Position numbers and translations under genes: made by a program | Assembly: GCA_049595035.1 (NCBI GenBank) | Contig: JBMYKD010000031.1 | Span: 1 to 16,249, forward strand | Reading direction: 5' to 3' | Length of the DNA: 16,249 nucleotides | Source of the DNA: UBA12202 sp049595035 | GTDB lineage: Bacteria > Pseudomonadota > Alphaproteobacteria > Puniceispirillales > UBA1172 | Notes under the pieces: model-generated | What the model saw: only the letters and a program-made list of their open reading frames with translations | Databases searched by the model: none | Told to the model about the DNA's origin: nothing | Part shown: in pieces, positions 6,910 through 13,966 of the stretch | How the letters are laid out: each line of letters begins with the position of its first letter | Numbering within the stretch: position 1 is the first letter of the stretch

Positions 6910-6923
6910 GGGGAGATTAGAAA

Positions 6924-7322
6924 ATGACTATGAGTGATCCTCTTGGCGATATGCTAACACGCATCCGGAACGGCCAGTCGGCGCGTAAGGATGTTGTGAA
7001 TAGCCCTGCCTCTCGCTTTAGAAGCGATGTTCTGGCGGTGTTAAAGCGTGAAGGATATATCCGTGATTATTCAAGCGTGGAAATGCGTCCCGGTATCTAT
7101 GAGTTAAAAATCGAACTCAAATACCACGAAGGCCTTCCCGTGATTTCCGAAATCAAGCGGGTGTCACGTCCTGGTCGCCGTGTCTATTCCAAGATTAAAG
7201 ACCTTGGGCAGATTTATAACGGTCTGGGTATTTCCATCCTTTCCACCCCGCGTGGCGTCCTTTCTGATCTGGAAGCCCGTGAAGCCAATGTCGGCGGAGA
7301 AGTTCTCTGCCGCGTGTTCTAA
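6924..7322 (+). CDS. rpsH: 30S ribosomal protein S8
   Basis: S8 binds the central domain of 16S rRNA, and in E. coli represses the spc operon through a site at rplE. The 132-residue protein has SDPLGDMLTRIRNGQ, RPGRRVYSKIKDLGQIYNGLG and the C-terminal GISILSTPRGVLSDLEARE with NVGGEVLCRVF. GGGGAG at 6910-6915 is 8 nt from the ATG at 6924; an in-frame ATG at 6930 would be 14 nt away and is less likely. Confidence 0.97.
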   Translation: MTMSDPLGDMLTRIRNGQSARKDVVNSPASRFRSDVLAVLKREGYIRDYSSVEMRPGIYELKIELKYHEGLPVISEIKRVSRPGRRVYSKIKDLGQIYNGLGISILSTPRGVLSDLEAREANVGGEVLCRVF

Positions 7323-7334
7323 GGGAGATTTGGC

Positions 7335-7868
7335 ATGTCACGCATTGGCAGTAATCCAATCACGATACCTGAAGGCGTCAATCTGATGATTGAAAACGGA
7401 AAGGTTTCGGTGAAAGGCAAAAATGGCGAGCTTCAGATGACTGTACCGCCACTGGTCGATCTTGAAATGGCTGACAATACCGTTCTGGTAAAGCCGGCTA
7501 ATGATACCGGTAAAAGCCGGGCATTATGGGGAACGGCCCGTGCGGTTATCAATAACATGGTAACCGGAGTATCTGAAGGTTTTGAAAAGAACCTGACTAT
7601 CCATGGTGTTGGTTACAGGGCACAAATGCAGGGCAACAAGCTTGTTCTTGCGCTTGGGTATAGCCATCCGGTTGAAATGGATGTTCCGGCAGAAGTGAAA
7701 GCCTCTGTTGAAAATAACACCCTGATCAAATTATCCAGCCATGACAAGCAGGTGCTTGGTCAGTTTGCTGCCGAAATTCGCAGCAAGCGTCCACCAGAGC
7801 CATATAAAGGCAAAGGCGTTCGTTATGAAAACGAACAGATCCTGCGCAAAGAAGGCAAGAAGAAGTAG
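7335..7868 (+). CDS. rplF: 50S ribosomal protein L6
   Basis: L6 sits near the factor-binding site of the 50S subunit. The 177-residue protein starts MSRIGSNPITIPEGV, has two repeated beta-rich domains, the linker motif EGFEKNLTIHGVGYRAQ, and the C-terminal signature RPPEPYKGKGVRYENE. GGGAG at 7323-7327 is 7 nt from the ATG. Nothing unusual is seen. Confidence 0.98.
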   Translation: MSRIGSNPITIPEGVNLMIENGKVSVKGKNGELQMTVPPLVDLEMADNTVLVKPANDTGKSRALWGTARAVINNMVTGVSEGFEKNLTIHGVGYRAQMQGNKLVLALGYSHPVEMDVPAEVKASVENNTLIKLSSHDKQVLGQFAAEIRSKRPPEPYKGKGVRYENEQILRKEGKKK

Positions 7869-7879
7869 AGGCCATATTC

Positions 7880-8233
7880 ATGAAATCACATCAATTATTC
7901 TTGCGTCGCAAGATCAGAAACAGAAACCAGCTTAGCAAGGTAGCCAATGGCCGCCCCCGGCTTTCTGTTCATCGTTCGTCAAAACATATCTATGCTCAGA
8001 TCATTGATGATACCAGCGGGGTTACTCTCGCTTCTGCATCCTCTCTCGATAAAGATATGAAGGGCAAGTCCGGTTCAAATTGTGATGCCGCAACAACTGT
8101 TGGCAAGATGGTTGCTGAGCGGGCACAGAAGAACGGCGTCGATACGGTTGTTTTTGACCGTGGCGGATTTATTTATCACGGCCGGGTTAAGGCGCTTGCA
8201 GAAGCAGCGCGCGAAGCCGGCTTGAAATTCTAG
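7880..8233 (+). CDS. rplR: 50S ribosomal protein L18
   Basis: L18 brings 5S rRNA to the 50S subunit together with L5. The 117-residue length is typical. Visible motifs are RLSVHRSSKHIYAQIIDD, TLASASSLDKD, and the C-terminal VVFDRGGFIYHGRVKALAEAAREAGLKF in parts. The ATG has a GAGG 9 nt upstream, in the end of rplF. The N-terminus is basic (RRKIRNRNQ), as expected for rRNA binding. Confidence 0.96.
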   Translation: MKSHQLFLRRKIRNRNQLSKVANGRPRLSVHRSSKHIYAQIIDDTSGVTLASASSLDKDMKGKSGSNCDAATTVGKMVAERAQKNGVDTVVFDRGGFIYHGRVKALAEAAREAGLKF

Positions 8234-8242
8234 GAGGAATGC

Positions 8243-8815
8243 ATGGCTCGTAACGATGCACCACGTGACAATCAGCGCGAAGACAGCGATCTTATTGATA
8301 AGCTCGTTGGCATTAACCGTGTTGCCAAGGTTGTAAAGGGTGGCCGGCGTTTTGGTTTTGCCGCTCTAGTTGTTGTTGGTGACACAAAAGGTCGGGTTGG
8401 TTTCGGATCAGGCAAGGCCAAAGAAGTGCCGGAAGCAATCCGTAAAGCAACAGAAGCCGCAAAGCGTAACATGATCCGTGTGCCTCTGCGCGATGGACGG
8501 ACACTCCACCATGACATCGAAGGCCATTTTGGTGCCGGCCATGTGATTTTGCGTGCCGCCCCGTCTGGTACAGGAATTATTGCGGGTGGCCCCATGCGGG
8601 CAGTGTTCGAAACCCTAGGTATTCAGGATATTGTTGCTAAATCTATTGGCACATCAAATCCACATAACATGATCAAGGCAACATTTGTCGCTCTTAAAGG
8701 CATTCAGGCACCGCGTGCGGTTGCCGCCAAGCGTGGTAAACGTGTTGCTGACATCCTTGGCTCCAAGAAAAACAAGGTCGAGGAAAGCAAAATCACAGAG
8801 GCCGCAGAGGCCTGA
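8243..8815 (+). CDS. rpsE: 30S ribosomal protein S5
   Basis: S5 lines the mRNA entry tunnel and affects decoding accuracy. The 190-residue protein has the double-stranded RNA-binding-like N-domain with INRVAKVVKGGRRFGFAALVVVGD, then GSGKAKEVPEAIRKATEAAK and the C-terminal block APSGTGIIAGGPMRAVFE and GTSNPHNMIKATFVALK. It is longer than E. coli S5 (167 aa) through about 13 residues at the N-terminus and a polar C-terminal tail. AGGAGG at 8232-8237, overlapping the rplR stop, is 5 nt from the ATG. Confidence 0.97.
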   Translation: MARNDAPRDNQREDSDLIDKLVGINRVAKVVKGGRRFGFAALVVVGDTKGRVGFGSGKAKEVPEAIRKATEAAKRNMIRVPLRDGRTLHHDIEGHFGAGHVILRAAPSGTGIIAGGPMRAVFETLGIQDIVAKSIGTSNPHNMIKATFVALKGIQAPRAVAAKRGKRVADILGSKKNKVEESKITEAAEA

Positions 8816-8830
8816 TAAAGGGGAATAGGT

Positions 8831-9025
8831 ATGGCAGCGAAAGCAACAGTGCGAGTGACCCAAACCGGTAGCCCAATTGGACGCAGGGCTGATCAGCGGC
8901 AGACGTTGATTGGACTTGGTCTGAATAAAATTGGTCGCACCAAGGTTCTAGAAGATACTCCGTCAGTGCGCGGAATGATCAACAAGGTATCTCACCTTGT
9001 TCGCGTTGATGACGATCAGAAATAA
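8831..9025 (+). CDS. rpmD: 50S ribosomal protein L30
   Basis: This 64-residue protein is the normal size for L30. It shows VRVTQTGSPIGRRADQRQTL, then LGLNKIGRTKVLEDTPSVRGMINKVSHLV (as adjoining conserved blocks). L30 packs against 23S rRNA domain II/5S region of the 50S subunit. A GGGGAA lies just upstream of the ATG. Placement between rpsE and rplO is the standard spc order. Confidence 0.95.
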   Translation: MAAKATVRVTQTGSPIGRRADQRQTLIGLGLNKIGRTKVLEDTPSVRGMINKVSHLVRVDDDQK

Positions 9026-9037
9026 GGGTGACCAGAT

Positions 9038-9544
9038 ATGAAACTTCATGACATTAAAGATAATGACGGGGCACGCAAGACGGGAAAGCGTGTTGGTCGT
9101 GGTATTGGCTCTGGTAAGGGCAAAACATCAGGTTCCGGTCACAAAGGCCAGAAAGCACGTTCAGGCGTTGCTATTAACGGCTTTGAGGGTGGCCAAATGC
9201 CGATTAACCGGCGTTTACCAAAGCGCGGCTTTAATAATATCTTCCGCCGCCGCTTTGCTATTGTCAATCTGGGTGATATTCAGTCAGTTATCGATAATGG
9301 TAAACTTGATGCGAAAAAAGATATTGATGCCAACGCTCTGATATCCGCTGGTCTGGTTACACATCCCCGCGATGGTGTGCGCCTGCTTGGTAATGGTGAA
9401 CTCAAAGCAAAGATCACCATTCATGTTGCCGGCGCGTCAGCATCTGCACGTGAGGCGGTTGAAAAAGCTGGTGGTGCGCTTGTGGTTGTTGAAAAAGCAA
9501 CAGCAAGTGACGCTGGTAAAGCCAAGGAAAGCGGTAAGTCATAA
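9038..9544 (+). CDS. rplO: 50S ribosomal protein L15
   Basis: L15 is a late assembly protein of the 50S subunit. The 168-residue protein has the Gly/Lys-rich N-terminal extension typical of L15 (KRVGRGIGSGKGKTSGSGHKG, as a block of repeats), FEGGQMPINRRLPKRGF, and the globular C-domain ending ASASAREAVEKAGGALVVVE. The last 18 residues form a Lys/Ser/Ala-rich tail beyond the E. coli length of 144. The TAA stop shares its last A with the secY ATG. Confidence 0.96.
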   Translation: MKLHDIKDNDGARKTGKRVGRGIGSGKGKTSGSGHKGQKARSGVAINGFEGGQMPINRRLPKRGFNNIFRRRFAIVNLGDIQSVIDNGKLDAKKDIDANALISAGLVTHPRDGVRLLGNGELKAKITIHVAGASASAREAVEKAGGALVVVEKATASDAGKAKESGKS

Positions 9545-10881
9545 TGGCAAAATCGCCGGATAGAATGGCCGTTGGGGCTGGGTTGGGTGCTTTTAGCAAA
9601 GCATCTGATTTGCGTCAGCGTATTTTCTTCACTCTTGGCGCTCTGATTATTTACCGGCTTGGTACATATATTCCTGTTCCGGGTATTAATCCGGACGTGC
9701 TTAGTGATATCTTCAGCCGGAATTCATCTGGTATTCTGGGCATGTTTGACATGTTCAGTGGCGGGTCGCTTGGCCGGATGACGATTTTTGCCCTGACGAT
9801 TATGCCATATATTACGGCATCAATTATCATGCAGCTGATGACGTCCATTGTGCCAAGCCTGGAAACCTTGAAAAAAGAAGGCGAAGCTGGCCGCAAGATG
9901 ATCAATCAGTATACCCGTTATCTGACGGTGTTACTGGCCACCGTGCAGGGATATGGGATTGCTGTCGGTCTTGAGCAGGCGGATGGTGTTGTCTATGACC
10001 CCGGCATGTTCTTCCGCGTCACCACGGTAGTCACTCTGGTGGGCGGCACATTATTCCTGATGTGGCTGGGCGAACAGATTACCCAGCGCGGTGTTGGTAA
10101 CGGCATATCACTGATCATTTTCTCCGGAATTGTTGCCAATCTGCCTAGTGCTCTGGCAGGAACCTTCGAACTTGGCCGGACAGGGGCATTATCCCCATTC
10201 CTTATTCTGTTCTTTTTGCTGATGGCCATTGCAGTGATCGCGTTCATCGTATTTATCGAACGCGCCCAGCGCCGGATTTTAATTCAGTATCCGAAACGCC
10301 AACAGGGTAATAAAACCTTTGGTGGCGAATCTTCGCATCTACCGCTTAAAGTCAATGTAGCCGGTGTTATTCCTCCTATTTTTGCATCATCATTGCTTTT
10401 GATGCCAGTATCGGTGTTGAGCCTGACTAACACGGCCGATGGCGGGGCTGGCTGGCTGGTAACCCTTAATGCGCTTCTTGGCCGCGGACAACCGCTATAT
10501 CTGGGTATCTATATTGCATTGATCGTATTCTTTGCATTCTTCTATACGGCTATTGTGTTCAATCCTTCCGAAACATCGGAAAACCTCCGCCGTTATGGTG
10601 GCTATATTCCGGGTATCCGTCCGGGGCAGCCGACAGCAGATTATCTGGATTATGTCCTGACTCGTCTGACTGTTCTGGGTGCAGCATATTTATCAGCGGT
10701 TTGTATACTGCCTGAAATCCTGATCAGCCAGTATAGTGTGCCCTTTTATTTTGGCGGTACCAGTTTGCTGATTGTAGTGACAGTAACCCAGGATACCATG
10801 ACGCAGGTACAGTCCCATTTGATGGCACATCAATATGAAAGCCTGATCCGCAAATCCAACCTGAGAGGAAAGAAAAGATGA
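9544..10881 (+). CDS. secY: Preprotein translocase subunit SecY
   Basis: SecY is the channel of the Sec translocon in the inner membrane and moves or inserts proteins with SecE, SecG and SecA. The 445-residue length is standard and I can see about ten hydrophobic segments. The first is FFTLGALIIYRLGTYIPVPG near residue 28. The plug/TM2 region has GGSLGRMTIFALTIMPYITAS, and the cytosolic C4/C5 loops contain ERAQRRILIQYPKRQ and LRRYGGYIPGIRPGQPT, which bind ribosome and SecA. Its ATG overlaps the rplO stop by one base; no good ribosome binding site is visible, consistent with coupling to rplO. Confidence 0.98.
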   Translation: MAKSPDRMAVGAGLGAFSKASDLRQRIFFTLGALIIYRLGTYIPVPGINPDVLSDIFSRNSSGILGMFDMFSGGSLGRMTIFALTIMPYITASIIMQLMTSIVPSLETLKKEGEAGRKMINQYTRYLTVLLATVQGYGIAVGLEQADGVVYDPGMFFRVTTVVTLVGGTLFLMWLGEQITQRGVGNGISLIIFSGIVANLPSALAGTFELGRTGALSPFLILFFLLMAIAVIAFIVFIERAQRRILIQYPKRQQGNKTFGGESSHLPLKVNVAGVIPPIFASSLLLMPVSVLSLTNTADGGAGWLVTLNALLGRGQPLYLGIYIALIVFFAFFYTAIVFNPSETSENLRRYGGYIPGIRPGQPTADYLDYVLTRLTVLGAAYLSAVCILPEILISQYSVPFYFGGTSLLIVVTVTQDTMTQVQSHLMAHQYESLIRKSNLRGKKR

Positions 10882-11456
10882 TACTCATTCTTCTTGGCCC
10901 TCCCGGTGCTGGCAAAGGCACGCAAGCAACCCGTCTGATGGATAAATTCGGATTTATTCAATTATCAACTGGCGATATGTTGCGTGATGCCATAGCCAAT
11001 GGAACAGAATTAGGCTTGAAAGCAAAATCTGTCATGGATGCTGGCGAATTAGTGGCGGATGATATTATCCTTGGCATGATCCGTGAACGTCTTGTTGATG
11101 GTCATCGTGGAAATGGTGTTATTCTGGATGGATTTCCAAGAACAATCGCTCAGGCCGAGGGGCTTGGCGCCATGTTAGCCGAATTGGAACTTGGTATTGA
11201 CCATGTGATTGAAATGCAGGTGGATGAGCAGATGCTGGCAGATAGAATTGTCAAGCGTGCGGCCGAATCCGATCAGGTTCGTGATGATGATACTGTTGAG
11301 GTGCTACAACAGCGGCTCAAGGTATATCATGATAGTACCGCCCCAATTATTCCCTATTATCGGGAAAAAGGGGTATTGAGTGTTGTTGATGGTATGCAGA
11401 CGATAGAATCTGTGGCATCAGCAATTGATGACATTATTGGTGGGCAGGAGGTCTGA
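10878..11456 (+). CDS. adk: Adenylate kinase, short-LID form
   Basis: Adenylate kinase interconverts ATP + AMP and 2 ADP in the cytoplasm. The 192-residue protein has the P-loop GPPGAGKGT at residues 7-15, the AMP-binding TGDMLR at 31-36, GFPRT at 85-89, and DRIVKRAAESDQVRDDD from about 122, which marks a short LID without the Cys4 zinc site or the long LID of the E. coli enzyme. Short-LID enzymes are known from alphaproteobacteria. AGAGGA at 10863-10868 lies about 9 nt before the ATG, which overlaps the secY stop (ATGA). The secY-adk-rpsM order is typical of Alphaproteobacteria. Confidence 0.97.
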   Translation: MILILLGPPGAGKGTQATRLMDKFGFIQLSTGDMLRDAIANGTELGLKAKSVMDAGELVADDIILGMIRERLVDGHRGNGVILDGFPRTIAQAEGLGAMLAELELGIDHVIEMQVDEQMLADRIVKRAAESDQVRDDDTVEVLQQRLKVYHDSTAPIIPYYREKGVLSVVDGMQTIESVASAIDDIIGGQEV

Positions 11457-11462
11457 CCACGC

Positions 11463-11490
11463 TTGACTGTAACGTCTTAATGGCTATAAT
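11463..11490 (+). promoter_or_regulatory. Sigma70-type promoter for the alpha operon (rpsM-rplQ)
   Basis: TTGACT at 11463-11468 (5 of 6 consensus) and TATAAT at 11485-11490 (perfect -10) are 16 bp apart, in the adk-rpsM gap, on the + strand. Transcription would start near 11497, leaving a leader of about 70 nt before rpsM. It is the best promoter visible in the window. Confidence 0.8.
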
Positions 11491-11555
11491 TCGCGCTTCT
11501 GATCATATGGTTGTGCTTTCGTCGCATTAGGACAGATGTTTCGGTCAAATTACAA

Positions 11556-11561
11556 AAGGAG
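11556..11561 (+). promoter_or_regulatory. Ribosome binding site deciding the rpsM GTG start
   Basis: AAGGAG lies 6 nt before the GTG at 11568 and is part of the purine run AAGGAGAGGG. It supports GTG over any upstream start in the same frame. Confidence 0.75.
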
Positions 11562-11567
11562 AGGGCA

Positions 11568-11936
11568 GTGGCTCGTATTGCTGGTGTCAACATACCGACA
11601 AAGAAAAGGGTAAAAATTGCCCTGACATATATTCATGGCATTGGCATGACGTCTGCCAATAAGATATGTGAAAAAGCTGGTTTGACCGATGAACGTCGCG
11701 TCAATGACCTGACCGAGGATGAATTAACCCGGATCAGAGATATCATTGATGGTGATTATCTGGTGGAAGGCGATTTACGCCGCCAGACGTCAATGGCTAT
11801 TAAGCGTTACCTTGATCTTGGTTGTTTAAGAGGATTACGCCATCGTCGTAATCTACCAGTGCGAGGACAGCGGACTCATACCAACGCGCGTACACGCAAA
11901 GGCCCTGCCAAGGCCATCGCTGGTAAGAAGAAATAA
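11568..11936 (+). CDS. rpsM: 30S ribosomal protein S13 (GTG start)
   Basis: S13 sits in the 30S head and forms bridges to the 50S subunit. From the GTG the protein is 122 aa, the family norm. It reads ARIAGVNIPTKKRVKIALTYIHGIG, with the helix-two-turn-helix region YLDLGCLRGLRHRRNLPVRGQ and the basic tail RTHTNARTRKGPAKAIAGKKK (in parts). A longer reading from 11511 adds 19 unconserved residues upstream of the ribosome binding site and is rejected. GTG is the only non-ATG start assigned in the window, and may tune the first gene of the alpha operon. Confidence 0.96.
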   Translation: MARIAGVNIPTKKRVKIALTYIHGIGMTSANKICEKAGLTDERRVNDLTEDELTRIRDIIDGDYLVEGDLRRQTSMAIKRYLDLGCLRGLRHRRNLPVRGQRTHTNARTRKGPAKAIAGKKK

Positions 11937-11953
11937 GGCGATAGGAGAGTATT

Positions 11954-12349
11954 ATGGCTAAACAACCATCACAAGCCCGCGTTAGACGCCGTGAAAAGAA
12001 GAATATCACCAATGGTGTTGCCCATGTGAATTCGTCTTTCAACAATACCAAGATTACGATTACCGATGTTCAGGGTAATGCCATTTCATGGTCATCTGCT
12101 GGCGGCATGGGTTTTAAAGGATCACGCAAATCAACCCCTTACGCGGCACAGTTAGCGGCGGAAGATGCAGGTAAGAAAGCCATCGAACATGGCATGAAAA
12201 CCATCGACGTTCAGGTAAGCGGCCCCGGTACCGGTCGGGAATCAGCTTTACGCGCGCTGCAATCTGTTGGGTTTAATATCAGCTCAATCCGTGATGTCAC
12301 GCCAATCCCGCATAACGGGTGTCGTCCACGGAAACGTCGTCGCGTCTAA
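11954..12349 (+). CDS. rpsK: 30S ribosomal protein S11
   Basis: S11 lies on the 30S platform near the mRNA exit. The 131-residue protein shows NITNGVAHVNSSFNNTKITI, GNAISWSSAGGMGFKGSRKSTPYAAQ in blocks, VQVSGPGTGRESALRALQ, and the C-terminal signature IRDVTPIPHNGCRPRKRRRV, all intact. AGGAG at 11943-11947 is 6 nt from the ATG. It is followed by an 84-nt gap before rpoA, long for this cluster. Confidence 0.98.
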   Translation: MAKQPSQARVRRREKKNITNGVAHVNSSFNNTKITITDVQGNAISWSSAGGMGFKGSRKSTPYAAQLAAEDAGKKAIEHGMKTIDVQVSGPGTGRESALRALQSVGFNISSIRDVTPIPHNGCRPRKRRRV

Positions 12350-12375
12350 TTCAACTATTAGATCGCACTGAAATT

Positions 12376-12412
12376 TTGCTAATCATCTGATCCTGTTTGT
12401 GATCAGTAGCAA
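12376..12412 (+). other. Bulged hairpin in the rpsK-rpoA gap
   Basis: TTGCTA (12376-12381) pairs perfectly with TAGCAA (12407-12412), and CTGATC (12387-12392) pairs perfectly with GATCAG (12401-12406). This makes a 12-bp stem with a one-sided 5-nt bulge (12382-12386) and an 8-nt loop. No T run follows, so it is not an intrinsic terminator. It sits about 8 nt before the AAGGA of rpoA, where RNA structure could affect translation, processing or stability. The function is unknown. Confidence 0.55.
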
Positions 12413-12433
12413 TGAGTATAAAGGAAACTGGCT

Positions 12434-13450
12434 ATGATCGAATTGAACTGGCAGGAACTCAAAAAACCAGAAAAGCGTAACGTAAGTTATGATGAGCATA
12501 ATAATAATAAGGCGTCCATGACAATTGAACCGTTTGAACGGGGCTTTGGTGTTACTGTTGGTAATGCGTTAAGACGTGTTCTGCTATCATCCCTGCAAGG
12601 GGCGGCAATTACCTCAATCCAGATACAAGGCGTTCTTCATGAGTTTTCATCAATAGCTGGTGTTAACGAAGATGTGACAGATATTGTCCTTAATCTGAAA
12701 GGCGTTGCCGTCAAGATGTCTGTGGAAGGCCCTAAGCGTCTGCGCCTAAATGCCGAAGGCCCTTGTGTGGTAACCGCTGGCATGATCAATCTGGTCAACG
12801 GGGTTGAGATTATGAATCCGGATCATGTGATCTGTACCCTTGATGATGGTGCGACGCTAGGCATGGAACTTACCGTCAATACCGGAAGCGGATATGTCCC
12901 TGCAAGCGCAAGTAAGCATGAAGACCCGCCTATCGGACTTGTTCCGATTGATGCTATTTATTCGCCGATCCGTCAGGTAGCCTATAAAGTTGAAAACACA
13001 CGTGTCGGCCAGCGTACCGATTTTGATAAACTGATCCTGACAATTGAAACTGATGGTTCAGTTAACCCCGAAGACGCTGTTGCATTCGCGGCTAGAATTA
13101 TCCAGGATCAATTACAGTATTTCATCAACTTTGAAGAGCCGAAGTCAACACAGGCCAGCGAAGAAATTGATGATATTCCGTTTAACCGGAATCTGTTGCG
13201 CAAAGTGGATGAACTGGAATTATCTGTCCGTTCAGCCAATTGCCTGAAAAATGACAATATTGTCTATATTGGTGATCTTTGCCTGAAAACAGAGCCTGAA
13301 ATGTTGCGTACCCCGAATTTTGGTCGTAAGTCATTAAATGAAATCAAGGAAGTCCTTCAAGGTATGGGACTTGAGCTTGGAATGGATATCCCGTATTGGC
13401 CACCAGAAAATATCGAAGAATTGGTCAAGCGGCTGGATGAGCCTTTCTAA
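12434..13450 (+). CDS. rpoA: DNA-directed RNA polymerase subunit alpha
   Basis: The alpha dimer seeds RNA polymerase assembly and binds UP elements and activators. The 338-residue protein has the N-domain motif FERGFGVTVGNALRRVLLSS, NEDVTDIVLNLKGV, and FDKLILTIETDGSVNPEDA, then a linker near residues 236-255 and the C-domain with DELELSVRSANCLK (containing the Arg equivalent to E. coli R265) and FGRKSLNEIKEVLQGMGL. AAGGA at 12421-12425 is 8 nt from the ATG. Full length, nothing broken. Confidence 0.98.
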   Translation: MIELNWQELKKPEKRNVSYDEHNNNKASMTIEPFERGFGVTVGNALRRVLLSSLQGAAITSIQIQGVLHEFSSIAGVNEDVTDIVLNLKGVAVKMSVEGPKRLRLNAEGPCVVTAGMINLVNGVEIMNPDHVICTLDDGATLGMELTVNTGSGYVPASASKHEDPPIGLVPIDAIYSPIRQVAYKVENTRVGQRTDFDKLILTIETDGSVNPEDAVAFAARIIQDQLQYFINFEEPKSTQASEEIDDIPFNRNLLRKVDELELSVRSANCLKNDNIVYIGDLCLKTEPEMLRTPNFGRKSLNEIKEVLQGMGLELGMDIPYWPPENIEELVKRLDEPF

Positions 13451-13480
13451 GCATCTTTTTGCGTAAACTGGAGAAATCAC

Positions 13481-13897
13481 ATGCGCCATCGTATATCTGG
13501 TCGGAAATTAAACCGCACGTCACAGCATCGCCAGATGTTGTTCCGTAACATGTCACAGGCGTTGATCCGGCATGAACAAATCGTTACCACCCTTGCCAAG
13601 GCACGGGAATTGCGCCCTGTTGTGGAAAAGCTGATTACGCTTGGTAAACGCGGCGATTTGCATGCTCGCCGTCAGGCTTTTGCCCGCCTTCGTGATGATG
13701 ACATGACTATTAAGCTGTTTGATGTTCTTGGTAAGCGTTATGCTGACCGTAATGGTGGCTATACACGCATTATCAAGGCAGGCTATCGTTATGGTGACGC
13801 GGCTTCCATGGCCGTGATTGAGCTGGTGGACAGGGATGAAGATGCCCGTGGTCTTGGTGACCGTCCCGAAGAAGAAGCCGCAGAAGCAACGGCATAA
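13481..13897 (+). CDS. rplQ: 50S ribosomal protein L17
   Basis: L17 sits near the tunnel exit of the 50S subunit. The 138-residue protein begins MRHRISGRKLNRTSQHRQML, with NMSQALIRHEQIVTTLAKARELRP and GGYTRIIKAGYRYGDAASMAVIEL in parts. The last 20 or so residues are an acidic/Ala tail (with EDARGLGDRPEEEAAEA) longer than E. coli L17 (127 aa), as is usual in alphaproteobacteria. GGAGA at 13470-13474 is 6 nt from the ATG. It is the last gene of the cluster. Confidence 0.97.
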   Translation: MRHRISGRKLNRTSQHRQMLFRNMSQALIRHEQIVTTLAKARELRPVVEKLITLGKRGDLHARRQAFARLRDDDMTIKLFDVLGKRYADRNGGYTRIIKAGYRYGDAASMAVIELVDRDEDARGLGDRPEEEAAEATA

Positions 13898-13922
13898 TCA
13901 CTCGCCACTAAGATGAATGAAC

Positions 13923-13954
13923 AAAGGCCGGTTTTCATACCGGCCTTTTTGTTT
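13923..13954 (+). terminator. Rho-independent terminator after rplQ
   Basis: AAAGGCCGG (13923-13931) pairs with CCGGCCTTT (13940-13948) around an 8-nt loop, followed by TTGTTT at 13949-13954. The GC-rich stem and T tract make a strong intrinsic terminator 25 nt after the rplQ stop, marking the end of the ribosomal protein transcript. Confidence 0.9.
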
Positions 13955-13959
13955 ATACT
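13932..13959 (+). promoter_or_regulatory. Candidate rarA promoter nested in the terminator
   Basis: TATACT at 13954-13959 (5 of 6 for a -10 box) lies 16 bp after TTTTCA at 13932-13937 (4 of 6 for a -35 box), which occupies the loop of the rplQ terminator. The predicted start of transcription is about 13966-13967, right at the rarA ATG. Confidence 0.45.
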
Positions 13960-13966
13960 TGCAATC

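Noticed and set aside
11511..11567. Longer rpsM reading frame from 11511
   Set aside because: The extra residues are not conserved and precede the AAGGAG; GTG at 11568 gives a normal 122-aa S13.
12417..12422. TATAAA as a possible -10 box for an rpoA promoter
   Set aside because: No acceptable -35 box lies 15-19 bp upstream, and the site almost touches the rpoA ribosome binding site.
13913..13966. An upstream in-frame ATG for rarA giving 18 extra, hydrophobic residues that look like a signal peptide
   Set aside because: These codons read straight through the rplQ terminator hairpin and T tract, so the hydrophobic stretch is an artefact of that DNA. RarA is cytoplasmic and family members start close to the PLADxLRP motif.
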